From assembly GCA_037178855.1 (NCBI GenBank), contig JASJZC010000001.1, positions 3,968,001 through 4,032,000 on the forward strand: DNA of 64,000 nt, in the 5' to 3' direction. Position 1 is the first letter of the stretch. Each line of letters starts with the position of its first letter. The notes beneath the pieces are model-generated. The model was not told the origin of the DNA. It saw only the letters and a list, made by a program, of their open reading frames with translations, and did no database searches. The DNA comes from Oscheius sp. JU75. Lineage: Eukaryota > Nematoda > Chromadorea > Rhabditida > Rhabditidae. Of this stretch, positions 23,170-36,046 are shown in pieces. Position numbers and translations under genes: made by a program.

Positions 23170-26100
23170 ACTTCTGCTAACCAAAGACCACAAGCCGCTC
23201 ACGCTCCTATCGGCGCGGCGATGTCGGACAGAGTTCTTTTTATCAATTGTAAATGTAGGATCTCCCTTGTATGATTTCTAAGTTAATAATCTTTGCAACC
23301 CCTTTGTTTGATACAAACTAAGTGTTTATCCAGCTCCTGAGCTTTAGCATGACCGTTTCAATTGATGTCCACAGTCATATAATCTCGAACAACAAATAGG
23401 ATTTGATATTGAAAGTGCTGTTGAGAGCCAATACGGTCACGGAGTGTTTCCTATATATTACAGTATCCTCAAAGATAAGTTATTCTGGAAACACAAATAG
23501 ACCCAATACCTCGAGTCTCGTATGTTTACAGTGCTTCCAATTTCAAAAATAGCAAATCTCCGGAACGGAAGTCTTGTCTCGGTCTTCGACCAGATATGTT
23601 AACTTCCTCCGCTATTTGGATGAGAACTGATTAGAAACCCTTCAGCCTACTATTTTCAAATTGGAAAACCTTCAATTTGGTACGTCCTTGCATTTTGACG
23701 ACGTCAGCAGAAATTAGTGTGGGAGATTCCCCAAACTCATAATTTACGAGGCGATGACTGTATGTGGGTGTTGAGACGACTCACAACATTTCTCCGACGA
23801 TGGAAACACAGTTGAGAGTTGCTGCACGACAACATGGCTACGAGCTACGTAAAAAATTAAAAGTGCTTTCTAGTCCTGAACATAGGACAGGATCCAGCAT
23901 CTTCAGTAATCAGTCGGAGTTGGTATCGAAAAATACAGGCATTTTGGAAAGATCAAAATGTCCGAAGAGACCGACGTTAGTTTTCTTCAGAAAGCGAATA
24001 GAAGTCAAGGCTCCTGACAAAGTACCATATTTTCCAATTGACTTCCCTGTCTTCTTCTACTGCAAAACTCTCTTTTATACGTGAAATTACCCAGACTGAT
24101 GTTAATTGTTCTCATTGAGTCAAACACCATTCTTTCACAAAGGTTCATCAGAAACCAGGCCTCGGAGGAAAGTACGTACACAACTGGCCTTTGATTTCCA
24201 CATTTAGACGACGGAGAATCCACTGAAGATCTCTGAAATACACTCGAGTATTTAGACATCTTTCCGCCTTTCTCCAGAATGAAAAGAACGAGTTTGTATG
24301 AAAAGTGTATAGTGTTGTGTGACGTTGCTGCATATTACGGAATCTTCTTTGGAAGTCGGATTATCCTCAAAATATACCAAAGAGTCTGGCTGCAGGTAAA
24401 GCTATTCCACGCGTCGAAGAGGTGAGAAGTGCAGCAAAAAGTTGGTCACGCTTGCCTTGTGATGCTAAACGTGGCCATCCCGTTTTACTACTCCTTATTT
24501 AAGGCTAGTGCTTAATTGAGGTAACGTAGGCTCTACATGCCCAGTGTAACGTCAAAGTTAAATTTACTGAAAACACCTTTGTCGACTATCCCGACACGTG
24601 GAAGATGTTACCAGTAACGAGAACATTTCCGGATCGCGGGGCTTACAGACCATTTTTTCAAAACGACCCTCGACTTATATGGAGAACTTATGAGCGCAGA
24701 ACATATATCTTTAAAATGGCATTATCCTTCCAACGACTTTTATACTTTTTTTTTGCAGAATAGCTTTCCTGGAGATTGGCTGTGATTGTAGTCCGAGACA
24801 AGAGAAAAACAAATACAATACTTTGGTTTCTAGGGCGGAGATAATCAACGCAAAAACTATCAGGAATTAAGCCTGGACAAACTCAGTGATTTCTTATGTT
24901 GTCACGCTAGCACTTGCCAAAATCTTTTTTGACAAAGAACGGGCAGTGTTTATCTCAGTAAATGTGAGAGAATCGGATTGGGTCCGTTGGCAGGCACTGG
25001 TGTACACGGTTGACTCATTGTCGATTCTGAAACAAATCGGGATTGAATTTTAGTCGACGCCAGAGGACTTTTTGGCAGTGATCAGTGACCAGCCCTGAAT
25101 ATTGGGATCTTTGTGAACATGCACTAATTGTATAGAAATAGAGAAGACAGCCTCGATTTATATGCAGTAGAATTGGAGCGATGAGGTAAATGCCAGAGTA
25201 TAAACATGACCTAAGAAAACAGGCTGGCTGCAATAACATTTTTCGTAGAGACTAGTGATCAAATCAAAAAATAATGAGCTACCGTAATCTCTAAATGTCT
25301 CTCAGTCGGCACCACGATTTTCAAAGGGAACACCACTGAGATAAATTTTCTTGACCTCGATTAGCATACAGATCCCTCAGTGAATAAAAGGTCTGCCTGC
25401 AGGAGAAGACATAAACAGAGTGGTCTCTGCTATATTAGATCCACGCATATTGTAAGCCTATAATCTGCTCGAAATCTCTGCTACATCTGTCCAGGAAGCG
25501 TATGAAAGAATCAAATTGAGCGACTTCACTGTACAATTGACCATTTCAAACATCCGATCACGATCGCGACCAAGAGTCGCAAGAATGTGAATTGCAAATC
25601 TGTAGTCTTCGTCCTTTCCTACTGCTGTTCGACCTTCTAAGCCTTCTCCATTTGTACCCCTTGATCTTAAATGCCAGTTCTCAGCTACCACTTCCAATTA
25701 AGCGCGTATAAAACCCTCACCCTCATTCCCGCTCTTTTTGTCGTCCGGAACTCTTAGTCTAAAACCCTCCCTAAGCACCCGTATCATCTCGGGTTCTTTT
25801 GCGATGAAAGAACTCGGCTCAAACAAACCTGACTCAGTCTGAACAGTCTTCTGATTGAGGGTTTTAGAGGGTGCTTTGGAACCAGAAAGACGGATTCAGA
25901 GAACAGTAGAATGGGAAAGAGAGCTCTTTGAAGCGGATAATCCAACCGATTTATTATCTGTCAAATACAAGGACACCGAATATAACTGTTCCTTCGAAGA
26001 AAAAAAAACTACTTTTGCTAAGGACACTGGTTGAGAATCCTGAATTGCAAGTGTCTCTCTCTTTTACTCCATTTTAGCCTCTACAAATTCTTCACTTTTT

Positions 26101-26325
26101 TTTCCTTGAAAATCAAGAAAAATTGACTGAGCATATTTATTATTTCTTCTGTGTACAGAGGCCAAATACTCGCTGTTCTGTGAGATCACTTCTAAGAGAT
26201 TGGGATCGGGTCTCGAAAGGACTAGAGAGTTCATTTCCTTAGAGGTTGGGCAACTTTTAGTGGTGAGATCTGAGGGATGAAACACGTGGGTAGAGATTTC
26301 TGTTCGAGAGAGGGAGCAATTCGAT
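23170..26325. other. Gene-poor region, nothing supported
   Basis: Only short open frames on both strands; the longest, 23764-24084 (+), has no recognisable domain. No tRNA, no coherent exon series and no complete repeat element was found by eye. Confidence 0.45.
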
Positions 26326-26330
26326 TGGAA

Positions 26331-27572
26331 TCAATAGAAGCCAGTCCGTACGAGATCGTGACAAGAGTCGAAGAGAAGATGAAGAGTCACCAGTTTCCCC
26401 ATGACTAGGGCCGAGTTCATGACGGTGATGATTGAAGGGAAGAACTGCGACAGGTACAGGTTCGGGAATATGTCGTAAAGGAACGGCACAAACGATAGCA
26501 CCTGAAAATAGACTAAATTAGAGGATTTCTGGTGATATTTCAGCACATATTTTCACACATCAAATTTTGAAACAGTGACTTACGTGGCTCAAAACGAAGA
26601 CCACAGAGATGATGGTCAGTCGTCGGACACAGTGAGGTCCATCGGCCGGGCGACTGTCGTTGCTGACCAGCTCGATACATTCATTGTTCACCAGAGGCAG
26701 TTTTCCTTCGCGTAAGATGTTTCCCAATCGGCTGTTACAAACAGCCACAACCACACAGGGGACAGCAATGACAAAAAGGGCTTGTCCGACGTTGAAGAAG
26801 CGAACCATGGCGGGTGTGAAAGTCGGGTTCAGCTGTAATAGACAGCATTGTTCAGGCAACTCAGTTATTACTCACCACAAGCTTTGAGACGAGTTTCTCG
26901 CCATTGCAACGGTAGCCAGTTTTGATCTCGTACAGAAGGAAATGATAAAAACTGAAGACCATCGAGAGACAGAAGACGATTCCAACCATGGCCCAGTAGC
27001 GGAGTCCACTGTCAAACCACTGAAAAGATTGTTATATTCAAGCCAAATATAGTTTTCGTTTCCTGTTTTTGAGACACGAAAATGATGTTATAGCGCTTGT
27101 TTACTACAGTAATTGGGTCTCTGTTGTTATTTTTGACTTACCCGTGAGATAGGAGAAGCCTTCGCTCGGAGGTAGCATTCGAGACAGATGGACAGGGTCA
27201 GAAAGACTTCGGCTGCCGAAAAAATGTTGCTCCAAGCGTTGACAGTGACTTTGGAGTAGTGGATAAACCTTCTAAATTATATATTTAATACTGAACACTC
27301 TCTCATTCTCACCTGAAGAGCTCATTCTCGTAAAAGATGGAATAGGTCGATAGAGACTGTGGTAGCATTGTCAAAAGTAGACAGAAGTCAGCTACAGCCA
27401 GCAGCATCAATGTCCGTCGTGCCACCAGTCGGTTGGGTCCGTAGCGGAGCTGAAGACAGCCTCGGACTGTCACGTAGGTCAGGAAAATGACTTGGAAGGG
27501 GTAAGCAAATTGCTGGATGGGATGGTCGACTCCGGAATTGACCATCGGTCCTCGAACACACGGAGAGGACAT
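26331..27572 (-). CDS. Class A (rhodopsin-like) GPCR, probable neuropeptide receptor
   Basis: About five exons separated by short introns encode seven hydrophobic segments. TM1 is around FQVIFLTYVTVRGCL and TM2 is RTLMLLAVADFCLLLTMLPQ. TM3 is SNIFSAAEVFLTLSICLECY, TM4 RYWAMVGIVFCLSMVFSFYH and TM5 FFNVGQALFVIAVPCVVVAV. TM6 is RRLTIISVVFVLSHV and TM7 follows IITVMNSALVMGKL. The overall look (LAVADF in TM2, short loops) suggests the nematode FMRFamide-type receptor group, but I cannot name the gene. Oddities: the D/ERY motif after TM3 reads ECY, and TM7 has NSALV rather than NPxxY. The start is preceded directly by CATTTCAG, which looks like a trans-splice acceptor. Confidence 0.78.
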
Positions 27573-27580
27573 TCTGAAAT
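27573..27580 (-). promoter_or_regulatory. Possible spliced-leader acceptor before the GPCR start
   Basis: On the minus strand CATTTCAG ends one base before the ATG at 27572, with no upstream open exon needed. In nematodes such sites commonly receive a spliced leader. Confidence 0.4.
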
Positions 27581-27659
27581 GGCTGATATGAGTACAGGTC
27601 GAGGTAGATAAAGTATAAAGAGAATATGTAATAGAGTAGGTCAAGAGACCTCGGGATCC

Positions 27660-29340
27660 GGAAGAGGAACAGAAGCCCGAGGCAACATTGCCTATATACC
27701 CTGTCTCTGGGGCGGAGAGGCGTGGTCGATCGTAATTCTGTCGTCCCGCCCCTTCTTCAAGGGTCTAGAGAACAACCTCTCTTTGGGGGTGGAGCATAGA
27801 GTCGTTTTTTCACGAGAGGTTGAGTTAATGATGACTAATTTTCGAAACAGTTTGTGTTGAAACTACAAATATCAGCATAGGTACGGGTCAAGCGCGTAGG
27901 GGTTGAGGACAAAATATTGAAAGACAATTTGAATCAAAAGGACATGGCGCCAAGAAGACGCCTCGCGAAAAAGACATGCTCGGAAAGGGCGCCAGACAAG
28001 ACAACTTCCACTTCAGGGAGCCTAGAAGATACTGTGTCCGGTGAAAGATAAACCTGTAACTATTACTGAGGAATTTGTCTATCTAATGGGTTTAGCTTAG
28101 AGAAGATTTATTTCCTTTAGTTTTGAAGCCGTTCTCTTCAGACCGACGTGCTCACTTTCCTTAAAACCAAGTCGGCCCACTCAGGAACGAGAAAAACCCT
28201 CTTCATTATGTTCTGCGAGGGCGCAAACGACCTAGTTTTACGACCAAGCGAAGGCGTGAGGATTTGGCCACTAAAATTAGCTGATATCCGCTATAAGACC
28301 CATTCCTCCCACCCAACAAGATCTTGTTTGTATAGAATATTTGTTATAGAGCGTTGCCTAGGAGAAGGAAATGAATAGGAAAGCGAGGGTGGAGAGAACT
28401 TAGGTTCCAGGTTTGCAAATCATAGAAGAAAGTAGACAGAGGCCTTGGGAATTGAGTGGAAAAGTACAAGGAACACGTGACAATGGTCGAGCACAGTTTG
28501 TCGGCCAACATAAACAGGTCTTGATGTCATACGTAACGCGGGTCGACTCACAACTCGAAATTTTTTGATCTTTTGCTGGCCCGCACGCTCTTTTGAAAAT
28601 CGACGATGACTATTTTCTGCTGTCGCGCCAAACCACATTTTTGTAATCACAACACTTTACTTAACATCTCTGTGCCCGCAGTCAGGCAAAAGAAATCAAA
28701 GATCCCCGAGTTGTAGCTGTTCTGTCACCTTCTCTCCCGTACAATCTCGGAAGTTAGGAAGACTACAATCGGCTTTCAATTGGATGTACACTTTCGGTGT
28801 TTCCGCTACTATCTTGTATCACAGTAACAGTCCTAAACTCTATGCAGAGATGAGGAGAGAGTAAGACACCCTCTATAACTGTAATATCACCTGCGGCTCC
28901 CAGACTTGAGCCGGTCAAGAACCTTTCGGCTTACCGGAGAAATCCCCTCGCATAATTTAGGTAAGTGGAAGTTGGAAGGAGATCACAATAAGAGATTAGC
29001 GGGTCTTGTTTTGAGACATGTGTGAGGTCTCAGACTGAGATGGTGTAAAGGGCTGAGGAGTCGCACATTTTGGGGGGAAGCGTGGGTCCACTCTTACTAT
29101 GACGTAGATAAATGGAATGTAATAAATCAAGACACGTGGTGTGATGAAAACGCAGTCCCACACATTTTTTCGGAAGTCTGGAAGAGACCGAAAGCTCCTG
29201 GTCACATTTTTCGAGGACTGTTTGCTCTTGGAAAGTGGCGAGCCGAAATTCTCTCATAGTCAGTAAGCCAGTGACTTTAGTGTTAAACCTAGCTTCAGGA
29301 TGGCCTAAGGAAAAACGTGACCATTCACTGAGACCCATCA
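27660..29340. other. Intergenic, nothing supported
   Basis: Contains scattered short open frames only. A hydrophobic minus-strand stretch near 29090-29170 (FITPRVLIYYIPFIYVIV) is protein-like but has no supported exon structure. Confidence 0.4.
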
Positions 29341-29341
29341 A

Positions 29342-29467
29342 TTACAGGAGAGAGTGAGTCACTTTTGCGTCAATCGAGAGAGGAAACGAGATGTCCCGAT
29401 TCGAGTTGAGCTGCGAGATGGCTTGTCCATTAAGCCAGAGAGACAGCATGAAATTCAGATCAGTCTG
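29342..29467 (-). other. Possible terminal exon of an unidentified gene
   Basis: A CCCTTCAG acceptor on the minus strand is followed by an open frame (TDLNFMLSLWLNGQAISQLN, then SNRDISFPLSIDAKV) ending at TAA. It reads like real coding sequence, but no partner exon could be identified further upstream (29.5-31 kb), and no domain was recognised. Confidence 0.3.
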
Positions 29468-30969
29468 AAGGGAATTATTAATTAGGGGTTTTCTCTATCC
29501 AATTTCTCTTAAAAGCAGATACCTTGGTAAATATCTTTCTTTGACTATTTTTATTCTCCTTTTTGGGGAATGCTCAATTTTGTTTTGGCCCGCTAATCTT
29601 TTCTAATTTTGCTAAAAAGGCAGTCTTATAGAGAACTCGGATAGTACTCCTTGACCGCATTAACTAAAATGTCCTTTGCACGCGAAAGGGTGATCTGGCC
29701 CCTTGTTTGTGATCCCGTTGTTCGATCCGGCTAATCCTGAAGAAAAGGCGCTCTCCCTCAAAACTAAAAGAGCATGCGTGAAAGAAGTGTCCTCCTACGT
29801 TGTTTTTATTAGATGAGAGAATGCAAAACAACTTGATCGTTTTCTAGAACGGGATTCTTTGATCCCAGACAAAACGGAAATCGGAATAACCCCCCGTCCT
29901 GCATGCTCGATCTATTTCTTCCTTTCTGGGTTAACCCGGCAGCGGAGGAAATGATGTGGATAGGTTTGAGCTGAAGTTGACATTTGAATGACCTCCGTTA
30001 CCGGAAACTGAGTCAGTTAGAGAGTGAGCCAAAACTGGAAAGATTCGGCACCAATGTTACGCCGTATGAAGCATCACAAAACTCTGTATGACTGCTTTAC
30101 AGTCTGTTGGAAGCATCCAGACAAAATTGATATAGACCATTTTATCATACAAATTCGTATGATCTTTTCTTTCCTCCGCGCTCGAACCAATTAAGATTGT
30201 CCCAATCTACTTGGGATCGGATTCGCGATACATTATTTCAGCGTCTGTTCTAAGCTGCCCAGATTCCATTTCTACATCTGTCCTCCGCAAATCTTGTGAA
30301 AGAATCAGAATGAACGATTTCGGCCAAAACAAAGTAGATATCAGATACTGTAGCCTCGTTGGGTGATATACTTGAGAATGTCAAGTTATTTTAGGGATCT
30401 CAGGGTGTATCACCATGCTCACACATCGCCCACTACTATAGGATTTCCTTCTGATGTGATATGAAAATAAGTGTGTCTGAGATGTTCTTGGCATTCTCCG
30501 CAAATCCAGGTCAAACCAAGTCATCGAGCCTAATCCCGAAGAATTTATTCTTCGGGGAGGAGAAGCCTTCTGATTGAACTATTTCTCTCTGTTGAGCGGA
30601 CCTCGTTTCTGACTCATCAGTAGAGTTCCAGGTGAAACTGGAAACACAGAGGGTGACTCGTAAAAACAAACATCCTGAGGTAGAGTGCAGCGACCCGAAC
30701 GGGTCGGGAACTGTGTAAAGTTCAAGTCACAAAAGATCGCCAACAATCTGGAACACCTTTAACTTTCCGAACTGCGATAGCGGTTGCTTATCGAGAAGTA
30801 TGTTAGTGCTAGTGGTCTCGTTGAACGTCTAGAAGTTTCGTCGAACTGACGAAATCGTGTCCCACATGCTTTAGATTTAATGAAATGTGGAGCAAGATTA
30901 GTGAGGACTATGTGTAAATTTTGGGGTGTTTGTCACGGGAAAAGGACAGAAATCACAGATGATGCGTAA

Positions 30970-31165
30970 TCTCTTTACTATTAAAGTGCAATGGTGTCCG
31001 TCTGTCCGTCTCTACGAGCCAAAAGCTGGCAAGTCATGGCATGTCAAGAATTAAGTTGACAAGATACCCTTTGGGGAAACTTGGGAACTTAGGCTATTAG
31101 AGAAGCCACCTGTTGTCAATGCAAAGTCAAGACTAAGGGACGGCGAAGCCGTCGTAGACGGCTGG
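30970..31165 (+). mobile_element. Helitron-like element with both ends, 196 bp
   Basis: Begins TCTCTTTACTATTAAAGTGC after an A and has the GTCCGTCTGTCCGTC block. It ends GGGACGGCGAAGCCGTCGTA, then GACGGCTGG, before a T. The perfect GACGGC-GAA-GCCGTC hairpin about 10 bases before CTGG/T is the best-preserved Helitron 3' end in the window. Confidence 0.78.
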
Positions 31166-33146
31166 TGGATTCGCAAAGCGTATGGCTTGAGATGCACACT
31201 GTATCTTTAGATTTCTTCCGATACCTGACCCCAGCCTCATACCCTTCGGAATAGTGCCCGATCAAAGAAGAGAGTTCACGGAGAGCCTAATTTCTCTTCC
31301 CACCCTCGCCGCGTTCTCTGGCGCTCACTTGACATCCGTGTTTTTGAAACTCTACACATGTGTCAAGCTGCTGACCAGACCGTCACTCTCTCCAATTAAC
31401 AGCCGTCAGCATCTTTTCCCAAGTTTCTTGACGTCACCAGCGTGAGAATATTTGTGTGAGTGTGTGCTCTGTTCAACCCCTGACATGCAAGAGAGTAGGA
31501 GGGAAAGATGAGTCTCGACCAATTAGACTTCCATTATTATCTGAGACATAGTACTCTCGCGCTTTTCAGAAAAGGAAGGTGGGCGCTGCCTCTCATTTAT
31601 AGCTATTGTAAGCCTTTTTGAGAAAGGGCGCTGTCTGCAGGCGTCTAATTGAGAAGGGACTGAAGGTTCTTTCGATTAAACAGTCTCTTTTGTGACATCC
31701 AAGTTCGCTGTTCTACAACGCGAACAAATTCGGAGAAGACGCTCAAACAGCTGGTAGGAGCAGTGCAAGTCGACCGGCGAAGAGGGGAAAACTCTCTTAC
31801 TCCAGTTGATTACAGTATGCCCGCGATGACGAGAACGTCTTTATCTTAGACAGCGTCTGTCAGAATAACTCAACGTTATACAGAACTATTGAAATAAATG
31901 CTGATTGTTCTTTGCAGTGGCAACCCCGACACATTTCGACCTTCAACAATTTCAGGCCTAATCCTGTTATCTTCTTTCTTCTCTACCATAATCCTATCGC
32001 GTGACAGAACCGCCGATCCACTGACTCTTTTTAAGAAAAAGTGCAAGTTAGAATTTGCATAATCTGCAACCTCCCAGCTCTGCAACTTTAGTGTGATCTT
32101 CGAGTGAAAATTCTATTAGTCGACGTGGTTAATTGTTTATGGCTGCTTCTAAAGGTCGTCTGCATTGAACTGTAACCAGGTAACCTTCGAGCAGTTTGTT
32201 CGATGGTAATGAACCAAGTGGTTCATTAATTACGAGGAAGCAAATATAAGTGGGAGCAGGAGGTGATGTGAAGTTTGTTTGGAAAATATATGATGTCAAC
32301 GGTCAGTGCGTTCTTTGCAGAGAGCGGAAATTTGATTTGAACGGTGAAATTGTGACGCTGACAGGCATTAGGAAATAACTGAATTCGTAGTAGAGAAAGT
32401 ATAGAAGTCTGGGCAAAGGGCAAGCTTGTCGGAGAAAATTGTACAAACAGATCGGGGTCAGATCTTAAAGTAACGTCAGATTTTCAGAAGTCAAAAAAGG
32501 GTGTGAGAGGAGGTGAAGCATGAAATGGTCAATGATTATGTGTAAAATGGACACTGAATGTTCTCTACCCAGGTTGTATGTGGCCAGAAAGGTGCGTCAA
32601 GAAATTAAGACGAGTGCGATGGCACGGACCCGCGCCCGTACAACGCCGGCACGACGGGCGGATTACACCTCTCTTGAAGGAGACAACACAAAAAGATGCT
32701 GTTTTTACGTCTCTCTCGCTTGGGCCGAAAACATTTGCACTCTTTTCGATTCACTTGCAAGTTTCCTCGACACCTCGAGGCAGACCCAGCTGACACCTCG
32801 GAGCGTCATGCTTACACTGAGATCCGGATCCCTGTAAGTTTTGATCTATCACAAAGTACCAGAACTCAGACCTTCTGGGATTAAAACACAGTCTCCTGAC
32901 AGTCAATCAGAGGTTCAGTTTTGCAGAAACATGGACTGTGTTCCCAATTTTCTCTATTAACAGAAATGAACGTTAGGCGGTGACTTATAGGTTAGATTAC
33001 ACCATAGTTTAAAGTTTGATTACTGCAAAAGGGACTAAATTATGACGGGGGAGAAAGTGGAAACATTATGTATTTCGAGGTGGTAGCAACTGTAAAATGT
33101 TGATTATCCTAAAAACTAACAAGGAAGGCTTATCAGCCAGCAGGAT

Positions 33147-33760
33147 ATGGTTATTCATCAACGATCGGATCGCGATAAAGTGACAGTTCGGCCGGTTATA
33201 GCCATACCATATTTTAACCCGCAAAATATAATCGAACCGGAGGATCCGATCTTTTCACCAGAGCTCTTTCTAAGGCTAAATTCGACCTTATGCCCTCTCT
33301 CTCTACGTGAGGATTATAAAAATTATGTGTACTTTCAAGCAGAGACATTCGAATTAGCCGATTTCGGGAAAAGGTCAGGTTCAAGAGATTATTCAAACCT
33401 TGGCGTTTTTTGAAAGGAAGCCTGAGCACCGTCATCTGTTTTGACCACACTGAACTTCAATCAACATTTGAGAAATATCCGTGTTCAGAATGTGTTACAA
33501 TTATTGGAATGGGTCGGGAGAGCAAAGATTCTGAATGCGTCTTTCCCCCGGGCGTGGTTTCCTGCCACACTGGAAATCGACCGGAAGAGATCGATCTGAC
33601 CTGGAGTCAAAAAAGTGCGAGTCAACCTGGAGGGATCATTCGGTTACACTCGAGACGTGATTCAGACATTCAGACGGTTTACAATGAGAAACAGCTGCCC
33701 GGACAGGTAAATCAGATTGACCGAAATTATGAAAGCTTTGAGACAAAGATTAAGAACTAG
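33147..33760 (+). other. Two overlapping unassigned open frames
   Basis: 33147-33413 and 33410-33760 overlap by four bases on the same strand, in different frames (88 and 116 codons). Neither has a signal peptide, membrane segment or known domain, and both begin at ATG. They could be a gene with a frame change or an unrecognised intron, or chance. Confidence 0.18.
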
Positions 33761-35617
33761 AAGAATGTGTTGGTCAGAAGCCTACGTAGGCAAAGGTCGC
33801 AGCCCCGGTTGACCTTTCTGCCCCCGAAATCAGTCGATCCTATCTTCTTTTGCAGCAGGGGCCACTTGAATTCATAAATTTAGAATCTCGAACTTCTCAA
33901 AGTTTCTCTGATTAACTCGGAATAGTTTAGAGAGATTACTGTAGCTCAAAACAACTGACGAAACGAGTCAACGAGTCAGCTTTATCATTTCACTTTTCTT
34001 TCTAAGTTGAGTCTGGGGGGCATGTGTTTTCAGTAAATCTGTACTAGACCCCGTGGTCAACACAACGGTTCCGTGCAAGTGATAAGTTTTTAGACTGTTT
34101 TCGAATTACAGAAACGAGAAGGAAGGGGTGGGATCTATGAACCGATGCAGAAAAGAATTTGGGTAATGCTATGACCAAATTTTTCTATAAAAAAATAACT
34201 CGAGCCTTGTACAACTCTTGAGAGGCAGATTGTTAAAAAGGAAACGGATAGGAACCACCTGGAAAAATGGCAGCCTTATCCCAGAAACTTCATCTTCGTC
34301 AGAAAGACTTATTTGGTTTTTTAAAAAGAGAGCGTTTTCTAGCGATAAGAACTAGATGAACTCAAAACATCGAAGTAAATAGAAAGGGAGACAAATAGTA
34401 AAAACAAGACTAGAACACAGGACAAGGACTTCCTCGGGTAGAAAAATTGTCAAAAAGTTGTCAAAGAAAGAACTAATCAACATGGCTGTAGATAACCTTG
34501 GTCGATCTCTCGAGTAGAGAGAGAGTGTTGATCAAAGGAAGAGGGGAAGCAGAAGAACCATGTGGTCTTCTCGATTTGATACTTAGACACGAAAATATTT
34601 ACAAGAAGTCTGTCAAGGGTGCGGTTAGGCTACACTCGATGTGTGATTAAGGCTAAGCTTTGGTACTATCAAAAAGGGACGTTTCCCGTTGGTCAAAGAG
34701 CGCAAAGAACTTTGTCCAAAAACTTGGTAATCAGAAAACCTTTTGGAATCAGCCCATACTTGAGAGTAGTAAACAAGGTGGATGAGAGTGTAAAATCGGA
34801 ACTAGGGAACGTGGAATATGGGCAGAAGTCGAGGGACCCGAGAGTAATTTTTGAAGTTCGATTTACAGTATAGCTGGCATTCAATCCAACAAAACAAGAT
34901 TACTACTGTTTTGACCAATGATACTGTTTTTGTTTTGTCTACAATTCTTCCGAAATCGTACTTCTGTTTTCTTACTGGCAGAGGGCTAACTTACCTTTTG
35001 ATACTTGACCATCAAAGCTTCATTTACCTACATGTCTTAATAAACATTATCAAATTTGTTGAATCCTCGGGAACGCTGAAAAGCCAATAAAGATTCTTCT
35101 ATAATTACTTGCAACAGAAAATATAGTAGTTACTGTATTCAATAGACTCTGTACCTAATAACAGTTTTTTGAAACAAAATTCTGTTATTCACATATCTGG
35201 AATTCAAAACAGTATACCTACTAGGAGTTTATTAGACTACTAGGCAAAGTCGTCCCAATATCTCACAGACTGACTTCTGGACCCAAAAAACGTTGACCTA
35301 TTCTTGGAACCTTGTCCTTACAAATAGAATTAGGGCATCTGATTGACAGTTCTGATAGTTAGTGGCCTAATGGGAAGAACGTAGATTGCTGACGTCTGCT
35401 TTTGTCATCTTCTTGCAACAAGTTCAATCTTCGAGTCCTAAGTTGCACCCAGGAGCTGCTCTGACGTAATTTAACCGCCTTGTACTTGAAGCTTCCCCAT
35501 CTTGCGAATGACATTTCCGACAGAGGAGCCTGGTCGTTCTCATCCCAATTATAAGCTTCCCTATCTAACAACGGCGATCCAAAATGGACAAGACGTCACG
35601 TAATTTGCATACTTCTA

Positions 35618-36046
35618 GGGACTGACAAGAGCAAATCAAAAAAATCGAAGGAGAAAGCCCTGCAAAAGGAAGAATTCTTATCTTTGTTCGAGAGGTTAGG
35701 CGTGCCGGGCTTTGTGATTTCGTATGACAAAGTTAAAAAAAAATTGATAAGAATATCCAGCGAACAAGGATCAAGTGTGGACGGAACTCGAGAATCTATT
35801 TTTGTAAGAGGTTGTAAGAGGCAAGTTTGGAAGTTTTCGTCTGCTTTCCTCAATTTCAGACTACAGTACACCTCAAGGTGCAAGGAGCAAAAAAGGAGTC
35901 AAATTGACATAGATTTATCGTCTATTTTGCCTTATCACATAGCAACTTGCTTTGAAAGCAAGAGCGACTTGCTGTCTTTGCAGAAATTTTTCCTTTTCTC
36001 TGATAAGATCCGACATGAAAACCTTTTTTCTGACGAAGTATGTTGG
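35618..36046 (+). other. Possible exon of an unidentified gene
   Basis: After an ACTTCTAG acceptor a frame stays open for about 140 codons. It starts lysine-rich (DKSKSKKSKEKALQKEE), passes through LFERLGVPGFVISYDKVKKK and ends at a strong GTAAGG donor at 36047. No downstream exon was identified with confidence; a different frame is open from 36040 to 36345. Function unknown. Confidence 0.22.
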
